Source of the DNA: a virus
DNA: 22,875 bases
Virus record (IMG/VR): IMGVR_UViG_3300000235_000025
Location: 170 to 23,044 of that record
Strand: one strand, 5' to 3'
The position numbers were made by a program, and so were the translations under genes. Positions 1 through 5,557 of this stretch are shown one piece after another (positions within the stretch are counted from its first letter, which is position 1; each line of letters begins with the position of its first letter). The notes beneath the pieces were generated by a model. That model ran no database searches, had not been told where the DNA came from, and saw only the letters and a list, made by a program, of their open reading frames with translations.

Positions 1-378
1 ATAGCCCCACTAATACATATAATTATAGCCTTTGTATTTGTTGATATGTTATTTGGATTAGTAGTAATAATTCATAAGAGGGGATGGGGTTATATACTTA
101 GTAGTAGGTTACGAGATAGCTTAATTAAAGTATTTTTTTATTTATTAATTGTTATAGGGTTATTTTTAATTGAAACCCAGATTGTAGATGGCTATGTTGT
201 AGCAAGTAAGTTAGCTTTTAGTTTAATAGCAGGAACTGAACTGTGGAGTATCATTGCAAATATGCTAATCTTATTTCCAAATATACCAGTACTGAGAATG
301 CTGCAAAAGTTATTGGCTAAAGAAATAACTAGTAAAACAGGTTATATTATAGAAAATGAAAATCAAGCAAGTAATTAA
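1..378 (+). CDS. Phage holin (5' end outside window)
   Basis: This membrane protein probably permeabilises the inner membrane at the end of infection so that the endolysin reaches the cell wall. The frame is open from base 1, so the true start lies upstream and the ATG at 46 is internal. Visible are a hydrophobic segment ending in FVDMLFGLVV, a basic stretch (HKRG, then SRLRDSLIK) and two further hydrophobic segments (FFYLLIVIGLFLI and the region around ELWSIIANMLIL), followed by a charged tail. The D-x-x-x-G arrangement followed by basic residues and an E-x-x-S-I motif resembles the Bacteroidota/Firmicutes toxin-secretion holin group (Phage_holin_4 type). It overlaps the next gene by 23 bp, as lysis cassettes often do. 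It ends in TAA. The family is recognised from its pattern, not from a search. Confidence 0.75.
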   Translation: MAPLIHIIIAFVFVDMLFGLVVIIHKRGWGYILSSRLRDSLIKVFFYLLIVIGLFLIETQIVDGYVVASKLAFSLIAGTELWSIIANMLILFPNIPVLRMLQKLLAKEITSKTGYIIENENQASN

Positions 379-949
379 TGTGGTTATAGTTTTAATAATG
401 GTAGGGCTTCTTAGTTCTACCATTATTTTATATAATGAGAATGTAAACCAGAAAGATAATATAGAATACCTTAGGCATAACTTATCTGTAAAAGATGTAG
501 GTATAAGGGAAATGATTTTAAAAAAAAGAGAATTAGAACAGTACATAGCTAATAAAGACACACAACATAAAATTGAAATTGATTCCTTGCTTAAAAAGCA
601 TAAAATTAAAATTAAAAATTTAATTTCATATAGTAAGATTACTGCCAAAATTATTGACGTGGATACCACTAGGATAGTTTCTAATGAATCCAAAATGCAA
701 AATGACAGTACATATCGAAAAGAGATTAAGTACTCTAGAAAGTGCCTTAAAATAAGTGGATATTTATTGTCTAAGGATTCAACAACCGAAGCATTTATTA
801 CTAAAGTTGAACAGAAAAATAAAATCTATATTACCAAATCATATAAGAAATCATTCTGGGATTGGATATTTTTGAGGAAAGGTAAAGAACTTATTCAAAC
901 AAGTTCAGACTGTGGTGAATTGGAAGTAGATAATATTATTATTAAATAG
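356..949 (+). CDS. Inner-membrane spanin-like lysis protein
   Basis: A 197-aa protein with one N-terminal membrane segment (about residues 7-26, VINVVIVLIMVGLLSSTIIL) followed by a charged, helical stretch predicted to form a coiled coil (about 30-95) and a C-terminal domain containing FWDWIFLRKGK and a single cysteine in SSDCGELEV near the end. This layout is common in small proteins next to holins of Bacteroidota phages and matches that of an i-spanin (Rz-like), which bridges the periplasm to disrupt the outer membrane. The start lies within the end of the holin gene. It ends in TAG, just before a clear terminator, so it is probably the last gene of the lysis transcript. No separate outer-membrane spanin lipoprotein was found. 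The lysis role is inferred from position and topology. Confidence 0.55.
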   Translation: MKIKQVINVVIVLIMVGLLSSTIILYNENVNQKDNIEYLRHNLSVKDVGIREMILKKRELEQYIANKDTQHKIEIDSLLKKHKIKIKNLISYSKITAKIIDVDTTRIVSNESKMQNDSTYRKEIKYSRKCLKISGYLLSKDSTTEAFITKVEQKNKIYITKSYKKSFWDWIFLRKGKELIQTSSDCGELEVDNIIIK

Positions 950-955
950 TGAATT

Positions 956-989
956 AAAAGTCGAGCAGTAGTTCGACTTTTGTTGTTTT
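956..989 (+). terminator. Intrinsic terminator after lysis genes
   Basis: A stem of ten pairs (956-965 with 972-981; nine Watson-Crick pairs plus a closing G-T) with a six-base loop CAGTAG is followed by the T-rich run TGTTGTTTT. It lies seven bases after the TAG of the spanin-like gene and separates the lysis genes from the helicase transcript. Confidence 0.8.
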
Positions 990-1085
990 ATGTATACTAG
1001 CCAGTAAATTAATTAATTAGAATAGCTATTAAAATTATTTTTATACTATTTTATATTTTATAGTTTTTATGTAATTTTTTATAAC

Positions 1086-1093
1086 TATCTTTG
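1086..1093 (+). promoter_or_regulatory. Bacteroidota-type -7 promoter box
   Basis: TATCTTTG matches the Bacteroidota primary sigma -7 consensus TAnnTTTG exactly. A clear -33 TTTG is not present at the expected distance (that stretch is T-rich but lacks the G), so this is a partial match. Transcription would begin just downstream, giving a leader of roughly 250 nt before the helicase start. No other exact box stood out in the non-coding stretches examined. Confidence 0.4.
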
Positions 1094-1112
1094 TATATGA
1101 AATTTAATAGGA

Positions 1113-1136
1113 TAGTAAAATAGCAAAATAGCAAAA
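1113..1136 (+). repeat. Three tandem 8-bp units TAGyAAAA
   Basis: TAGTAAAA, TAGCAAAA and TAGCAAAA follow one another without gaps just downstream of the promoter-like box. They could be protein-binding iterons or chance low-complexity sequence; the phase of 8 bp is less than a helical turn. Confidence 0.4.
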
Positions 1137-1162
1137 TAAACTAAAAGAGTTGGAGTGATTAT

Positions 1163-1173
1163 TACACAGTGTA
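1163..1173. promoter_or_regulatory. 11-bp palindrome, possible operator
   Basis: TACAC-A-GTGTA is a perfect odd palindrome lying about 70 bp after the promoter-like box in a non-coding leader. Such a short dyad fits a small repressor site, but the size is also compatible with chance. Confidence 0.25.
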
Positions 1174-1178
1174 TATTT

Positions 1179-1270
1179 AAAAAATATATTAATTTTTATT
1201 CACAGATTAACTTAAAAGCTAGTTTAAATCAAAAACTTTACTAAAAAATATATCAACTTTTTTTTCACAG
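1179..1270 (+). repeat. Pair of AT-rich boxes ending TTCACAG
   Basis: Two imperfect direct copies of a 27-28 bp box, at 1179-1205 and 1243-1270, share the core AAAAAATATAT-YAAY and the end TTCACAG. They differ at several positions and by one base in length, so they are an older duplication or a maintained site. The 35-bp copy of coding sequence lies between them. Confidence 0.5.
1206..1240 (+). repeat. 35-bp repeat, non-coding copy
   Basis: Perfectly identical over 35 bases to 1375-1409 inside the helicase gene and in the same orientation. It begins directly after a TTCACAG box and ends before the second box. The base on each side differs between the copies, so the repeat has sharp ends. Confidence 0.9.
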
Positions 1271-1344
1271 GGTATATAAGATATTTTTAAAAAAAAAAGT
1301 TACATATAGATTATAAGCTTAATCATAACATACAAGAAAAATAA

Positions 1345-3084
1345 ATGAAAAAAATTACAGTGTCTCAAAATCTAATTAACTTAAAAGCTAGTTTAAATCA
1401 AAAACTTTATCTTTCTGATATTCCAGAATTTAGTAATGGGCTAAGTCCATTATATAATACAGTTTTTAATAAAACAGTTACCGGAATTGGAGGAACTAGT
1501 CTAGCATTGGATAGTTCAGAAAATATTATTATTCTTATGCCTTTTGTTGAGGTTGTAAATAATAAAGAGGGTTATAACTCAGATACATTTATAGTTAAAG
1601 AAGGAGTTACAGTGGCAGCTATTGCTAAGTATTTAAAAACTGCACCAGTTAGAAAGCTAGTTTCTACTTATGATGGATTAATAAAAATTACACAAGCATA
1701 TACTAAGGCAGCATTAAATATTTATAATGATTTTTTACTTATAGATGAATGGCAAGTAATATTTCAACAGTATGGTCTTAGGTATAAAGCAATGAGGTAC
1801 TTATTAAATCAATCAATATTATTTACAAGAAAGTGTTTTATGACTGCTACTCCAATTAAAAGGGAATATTGGTTTGATGAATTAATTGAACTTGAGGAAC
1901 TTATTTTAGATTACAATATAGAACCTATAGAGCTAAGACATTATAAATCAAAGGATGTTGTTGATGAAGCTATTGCAATTATTAATAACAAAGGAGAAAA
2001 TAATTTACACTTCTTTATAAACTCAGTTGAGACTATTAAAACTATAGTAAAGACTTTAAATTTAACTCCTGAGCTAGTTAGGGTTATATGCTCTAAACAA
2101 GAAAAGAATCAACATAAGTTAACGGGCTATCAAATAGCTTCTACAAAAGATCCTGTAAAATCAATTAATTTTTATACCTCTACTTGTTTTGAAGGCTGTG
2201 ATTTATTTGATAAGACTGCTAAAATGTATGTGCTTTGTGATGGATCAAAATCACATTCACTTGTTGATATTTCAACAACACTTAGCCAGATAGCTGGAAG
2301 AATTAGAGATATAGAAGACACTACGGTTAATCTTATTTATAAGTCTGGCAGATATGTTAATATTACAGAGGAGGAATTTAATAGAACTATAGATATAAAT
2401 ATTAAATCTGGAGAAGTCATTTTATCAGAGGTTAGGAGTAAAGAAACCCTTGATGTCCTTGATTTAAATAAGGCTAATGATAAATATTTAATAGTAGAAG
2501 ATGGTAAACTTAGATTTGAGAAAACACTTTTAAATGTTGATAAAAACAATTTTGAGATAAGTAAAACGTATTCATTAAAGGCTAATATAATTGCTAAGAG
2601 CTCTGGTAAATTTACACCTGTTACAGTTAATAAACCTTGGGCCTGTGAATTAGAACACATTATCCAAGAGAAAATTAAAAAGATGTCCTTTAAAGAAAAA
2701 TGCTTGCAGTATATAGAAATTAAAGATATGCAATACATATTAGGGGATTTTGATAGTCTAGTAGTAGATGCAGTTAATAAGTTGGGAGTTGAAGAGTTGC
2801 AGAGATTAAATTACCATAAAGGGGATGTTACTAAGAAGCTATTAAATTTTACTACTTTTAGTATTGAAAATAAAGTACTGAGTGCTTTGTCTCTTAATAG
2901 GGGAGAGTTTTATTCATCTGCTAAATTAAAACCTATATTTAAAAATATATATTCTATTTTAGGAATTAGTAAAGCAGCTAAGGGTACTGATGTTAATAAT
3001 TATTACTTTACAAAGCCAACTATAAATAGTAAAGGTGAGAGAGGGTATATTATAATTAATGAAAAACTAAACCTCACAAAATAA
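1345..3084 (+). CDS. Divergent superfamily 2 helicase-like protein
   Basis: A 579-aa protein with the order of motifs of a DEAD/DEAH-type superfamily 2 helicase: GIGGTS at residues 47-52 in place of Walker A, LLIDEWQ (131-137) as the DEAx box, MTATP (166-170) as motif III, a motif V-like TCFEGCDL, and QIAGRIR (315-321) as motif VI. The Walker A lysine is replaced by glycine (GGT for GKT); related Bacteroidota phage proteins also tend to have a lysine-less loop, so this is probably a family trait rather than damage (from memory). The C-terminal 250 residues are unrecognised. It may unwind DNA in replication or recombination. It follows a long leader, and its codons 11-22 are copied there. The start ATG sits after AAAATAA, typical of this phage. 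It ends in TAA. Confidence 0.7.
   Translation: MKKITVSQNLINLKASLNQKLYLSDIPEFSNGLSPLYNTVFNKTVTGIGGTSLALDSSENIIILMPFVEVVNNKEGYNSDTFIVKEGVTVAAIAKYLKTAPVRKLVSTYDGLIKITQAYTKAALNIYNDFLLIDEWQVIFQQYGLRYKAMRYLLNQSILFTRKCFMTATPIKREYWFDELIELEELILDYNIEPIELRHYKSKDVVDEAIAIINNKGENNLHFFINSVETIKTIVKTLNLTPELVRVICSKQEKNQHKLTGYQIASTKDPVKSINFYTSTCFEGCDLFDKTAKMYVLCDGSKSHSLVDISTTLSQIAGRIRDIEDTTVNLIYKSGRYVNITEEEFNRTIDINIKSGEVILSEVRSKETLDVLDLNKANDKYLIVEDGKLRFEKTLLNVDKNNFEISKTYSLKANIIAKSSGKFTPVTVNKPWACELEHIIQEKIKKMSFKEKCLQYIEIKDMQYILGDFDSLVVDAVNKLGVEELQRLNYHKGDVTKKLLNFTTFSIENKVLSALSLNRGEFYSSAKLKPIFKNIYSILGISKAAKGTDVNNYYFTKPTINSKGERGYIIINEKLNLTK
1375..1409 (+). repeat. 35-bp repeat, copy inside helicase gene
   Basis: Second copy of the repeat at 1206-1240. 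It begins exactly on a codon boundary (codon 11) of the helicase gene and encodes INLKASLNQKL plus two bases of the following tyrosine codon. Confidence 0.9.
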
Positions 3085-3110
3085 AACAACCAATAAACAC
3101 AAATAACATT

Positions 3111-3272
3111 ATGAGTAACAAAACAAAGGCAGTAATACAAAAAATAATTCTATTAGTAGCTATAGTATTAATTACAGTATTTATTATTAATACCAAATTT
3201 ACAGCTAAGCCAATTAGCAAACAAACACAACTTGAAATGGAAATATTTTCAGAAACACATAGAGTAAATTAA
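3111..3272 (+). CDS. Small single-pass membrane protein
   Basis: A 53-aa protein starting MSNKTKAVIQK, followed by one hydrophobic segment (about residues 11-27, KIILLVAIVLITVFII) and a polar tail rich in Thr, Lys and Glu. The topology suggests a short inner-membrane protein with a basic N-terminus on the cytoplasmic side. The start context AATAACATTATGAG is nearly the same as that at 3487, which supports this start. It lies 26 bp after the helicase gene and ends in TAA two bases before the next ATG. The function is unknown. Confidence 0.55.
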   Translation: MSNKTKAVIQKIILLVAIVLITVFIINTKFTAKPISKQTQLEMEIFSETHRVN

Positions 3273-3274
3273 AA

Positions 3275-3433
3275 ATGACAACAAATGAAGCTTTGCAGTT
3301 CAAAAATGAACTTTTACAGTACCAAGTATCAGTCCTTAAATTAGAGATTGAAAGGGTGGAACTTCTCAGAGAATTAGAAATGAATAAGTTAAAAACACTA
3401 TTTAAAATAGTACAAACATTAAGTAATGAATAG
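3275..3433 (+). CDS. Small coiled-coil protein
   Basis: A 52-aa protein, highly charged and leucine-rich (for example SVLKLEIERVELLRELEMNK), predicted to be one long amphipathic helix or coiled coil. It starts two bases after the stop of the preceding membrane protein, so the two are probably translated together. It ends in TAG. It resembles the many small unassigned helical proteins encoded ahead of terminase genes in Bacteroidota phages; no function can be given. Confidence 0.5.
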   Translation: MTTNEALQFKNELLQYQVSVLKLEIERVELLRELEMNKLKTLFKIVQTLSNE

Positions 3434-3486
3434 TATAATCAAAGGACAATTAGAAATTAGAGCAGGGTGATCTAAATAATAACATT

Positions 3487-4002
3487 ATGAGAAAAGAAGA
3501 AACAGAATCAGTTACCTTAGTTATGAATTGATTAGTGGGACGAGGATATGCAGTATCCTCTTCAGATAACGGGGGAAGTAGTAGTTTTTTGCATTACGAT
3601 TTACTATGTAAAAAGGAGGAGGTTAATAATTATATTGAGGTTAAAAAGAGAAGACTTACAGTATTGCAATTTTTAAACTATGCTAGTCAAGGATTTATAT
3701 ATGAGAATGTTAAGTACCAATTTTTAAAAGATAAAGCTAGCTACTATATAAATGTAATAAATCTCAATGGGATTGACTATATATTTAGTTGATATGTAGG
3801 AGTAAATACTAATTTAAAATTTAAGTGAAAAGGTAAAATGTGTAAAGCTACTACAGACTTTACTAAAAATAATTATGTTGAAAAACTTGTTAGTTATGTG
3901 TATCCTGTGAATGCACAAATTATTAAGTATGAGGGTGGTGTATACACACAAATAACGTATAAAGAATTAAATGATGAACTTAAAAACTATGGAAGATTAT
4001 AG
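3487..4002 (+). CDS. Unknown protein with three in-frame TGA codons
   Basis: An open frame of 171 codons if TGA is read as an amino acid. The ATG at 3487 follows AATAACATT, the same leader as at 3111. In-frame TGAs lie at 3529, 3790 and 3832; between them the sequence looks coding (for example TLVMN-W-LVGRGYAVSSSDN). The frame closes with TAG at 4000-4002, overlapping the next gene. With the standard code only a GTG-started piece (3535-3792) and an ATG-started piece (3838-4002, MCKATTDFTKNNYV) remain. The first TGA is hardest to explain otherwise, since the residues before it start from the better initiation site. Because no intact gene here stops at TGA, one long gene is preferred, although two adjacent genes split near 3790-3838 cannot be excluded. 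No domain was recognised. Confidence 0.55.
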
Positions 4003-4306
4003 ACATAATATAGTAAAAGAAATTTATGGAAGTGGATGACTAGCTAAGCACTGTCATTCACTTTCTAGTGATTATAGCCTTATGGAAGACTTAATGCAGG
4101 AGGTAGGGCTAATAATTATTGAGTATAGAGGTGAGGGGTTATTAAAATCCTATAAGGAAGGAAATCATTTGGCTTTTATTAAAATGATTATTCGCAATCA
4201 ATATAATAGCAACACGAGCCCATTTTGGAGTAAGTATAGAAAGAATCAAACATCTGAATTAATGGATGAATTTTATTTAGGAGAGGACAATGAAGACAAC
4301 TATTAA
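3989..4306 (+). CDS. Sigma-70 region 2-like protein with in-frame TGA
   Basis: A 105-codon frame starting MEDYRHNIVKEIYGSG, interrupted by TGA at 4037-4039, then continuing LAKHCHSLSSDYSLMEDLMQEVGLIIIEY and on to TAA at 4306. The DLMQEVGLIIIEY stretch followed by FIKMIIRNQYNSNTSPFW resembles sigma-70 region 2 (core RNA polymerase binding and -10 recognition) of the short sigma-like proteins encoded just ahead of terminase genes in Bacteroidota phages. The TGA falls where an aromatic residue fits (GSG-W-LAKH). Another tryptophan in the same gene is TGG. With standard code the protein would start at 4082 and lose its first helix. It overlaps the previous gene by 14 bp and the next by 17 bp. Role in transcription is inferred from similarity. 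Confidence 0.6.
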
Positions 4307-4571
4307 TAAGCATATGGTTATAGGTTCTTGAGAATCTTTTGATAATATAATGGCTCAGTACTATGATGGATTAGATATTTATGATTCTAGGACTACTAAG
4401 ATACTTAATTATCTAAACAGCATTGATCAGGTTGATAGGGAGGTATTTTTATTATTTGCAGAATTTAGAAGTTATCGTAAAGTTGCAGTTCAAACTAATA
4501 GAAGCTACTCTTACATAGGTGGTATAATTAAAAACGTGAGGAATAATATAATTAATTTAATTAGCACTTAA
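4290..4571 (+). CDS. Sigma-70 region 4-like HTH protein with in-frame TGA
   Basis: A 93-codon frame starting MKTTINKHMVIGS, then TGA at 4329-4331, then ESFDNIMAQYYDGLDIYDS and on to TAA at 4571. The second half (QVDREVFLLFAEFRSYRKVA, then a helix around RSYSYIGGIIKNVRNNII) matches the pattern of sigma-70 region 4: a helix, then a helix-turn-helix that would recognise the -35/-33 element. The start overlaps the region 2-like gene by 17 bp in another frame, so the two halves look like one sigma factor split in two and coupled in translation. With the standard code only MAQYYDG onward (4350) would be made. The two-protein sigma arrangement is inference; the TGA and the overlap are direct observations. 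Confidence 0.6.
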
Positions 4572-4572
4572 T

Positions 4573-4887
4573 ATGAATATTTTATATATAATAGAAATGA
4601 TAGCCATAATTAATTTTGTGGTGGTGTTTATAATTGAATACAGTGGTATACTATTTGATTTATCCAAGTTTTTATATAGTAGGAGTGGTAGAAAGTGGAA
4701 ATATCAAATGATAGGTAAACCCTTTAGCTGTTCAATGTGTATGACTTGGTGGATTACTTTAGTATATTTACTATTTAGTATTGAATTTTTATATGCCATT
4801 GGTTTAGCGGCTATGAGTTCAATGGTTAGTGTATTTACTAAGAAGATTATAGGATTAGTTTTAAAATGGTTTAACAGCATAGAATAA
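4573..4887 (+). CDS. Membrane protein with KPFSCSMCMTWW motif
   Basis: A 104-aa protein with an N-terminal membrane segment (about residues 5-23), a basic loop (SRSGRKWKYQ), the motif KPFSCSMCMTWW (about 49-60) leading into a second hydrophobic stretch, and a third toward the C-terminus. The Lys-Pro-x-x-Cys-x-x-Cys followed by tryptophans at the edge of a membrane segment recurs in small membrane proteins of Bacteroidota phages, usually near the terminase genes, where the two cysteines could bind metal or form a disulfide. Function is unknown. It starts one base after the stop of the preceding gene and its TAA overlaps the next ATG (TAATG). Its tryptophans are all TGG. Confidence 0.6.
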   Translation: MNILYIIEMIAIINFVVVFIIEYSGILFDLSKFLYSRSGRKWKYQMIGKPFSCSMCMTWWITLVYLLFSIEFLYAIGLAAMSSMVSVFTKKIIGLVLKWFNSIE

Positions 4888-5132
4888 TGGCAAATAAAAA
4901 ACAACAACAACCTGAGATAGTGAATAGCAATGAAATTACTATTTATGATAAGTATGATAAGTATATTAAACAATTAGAATCTGGATATTTAATTGGTTTA
5001 AATCATACGGAGGCTATGGAAATACTTATGTACTGTGAGAGAAAGATGAGTATCAATATACCACTTAATATGAGTTGTGGTGTATGTTTAATGGATTTAA
5101 TAAAGCTATTTAAAAATATAAAGGATAAATAA
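4887..5132 (+). CDS. Hypothetical protein ahead of small terminase
   Basis: An 81-aa soluble protein beginning MANKKQQQPEIVNSNEI, followed by a helical region (YDKYDKYIKQLESG) and a C-terminal part with three cysteines, including the pair in SCGVCLMDLIKLFKN. The C-x-x-C near the end resembles other short proteins that precede small terminase genes in Bacteroidota phages, possibly metal-binding. It starts on the stop of the upstream membrane protein (TAATG) and ends in TAA two bases before the terminase small subunit, so it belongs to the same operon. Function is unknown. Confidence 0.5.
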   Translation: MANKKQQQPEIVNSNEITIYDKYDKYIKQLESGYLIGLNHTEAMEILMYCERKMSINIPLNMSCGVCLMDLIKLFKNIKDK

Positions 5133-5134
5133 TT

Positions 5135-5557
5135 ATGGGAAACCCAAAAACAAATACAGGGCCAGAATTAGATGATAAAGAATTAAAAGTAATTCATCTA
5201 TTTATTGGAGGAATGAATAGGATAGCTTCTTATAGGGAAGTATTTCCAATTGATATATGTGATAAGACTATTTATAATTGGTATAAGACTTCTAAAGTTA
5301 AAACCTATTTAGAAGAGTATGAACATAACTTAGCAGACTATAATGTTATAACTGACAGGGTACTACTTGAAATTATACAGTCAGAGTATGCTAGAGACTC
5401 TGATAAGATTAAAGCTATTAAATTGTGGAATGACACTAAGGGTAGGATTACAAACCTTATAAAAGTTGAAAATGAGAGCACAATTAATCTTGGAGGAACT
5501 ACCGATGAGGATTTAGAAAAGTTAATAGCCGCTATTCAGAATGGAAATAAGCAATAG
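5135..5557 (+). CDS. terS: Terminase small subunit
   Basis: A 140-aa protein directly before the large terminase and overlapping it by 17 bp. The N-terminal part (about residues 14-60, DDKELKVIHLFIGGMNRIASYREVFP then CDKTIYNWYKTSKVKTYL) has the pattern of a helix-turn-helix DNA-binding domain as in small terminases that recognise the packaging site. The rest is helical and charged, suited to ring oligomerisation, and the acidic C-terminal end (DEDLEKLIAAIQNGNKQ) could contact the large subunit. It ends in TAG. The assignment rests on position and this pattern; the sequence itself is divergent. Confidence 0.7.
   Translation: MGNPKTNTGPELDDKELKVIHLFIGGMNRIASYREVFPIDICDKTIYNWYKTSKVKTYLEEYEHNLADYNVITDRVLLEIIQSEYARDSDKIKAIKLWNDTKGRITNLIKVENESTINLGGTTDEDLEKLIAAIQNGNKQ

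Larger units (their letters stand above)
990..1344 (+). other. Non-coding leader before helicase gene
   Basis: About 355 bp without a convincing gene. It is extremely AT-rich and contains, in order, a TAnnTTTG promoter-like box, three short tandem units, an 11-bp palindrome, two copies of an AT-rich box ending in TTCACAG, and a perfect 35-bp copy of sequence from inside the following gene. It probably carries the promoter and control sites of the helicase transcript; a replication origin is also possible. No tRNA-like fold was seen. Confidence 0.5.

Noticed and set aside
310-693. Minus-strand open frame of 127 codons across the holin/spanin boundary
   Set aside because: It lies opposite the two lysis genes, has no support from neighbours and reads as low-complexity hydrophobic sequence; a shadow frame in AT-rich DNA.
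3426-3479. A 17-codon frame MNSIIKGQLEIRAG-TGA-SK starting inside the end of the preceding gene, with one more TGA
   Set aside because: Too short to support as a gene, and it shares its start with the tail of another gene; not counted as evidence for recoding.
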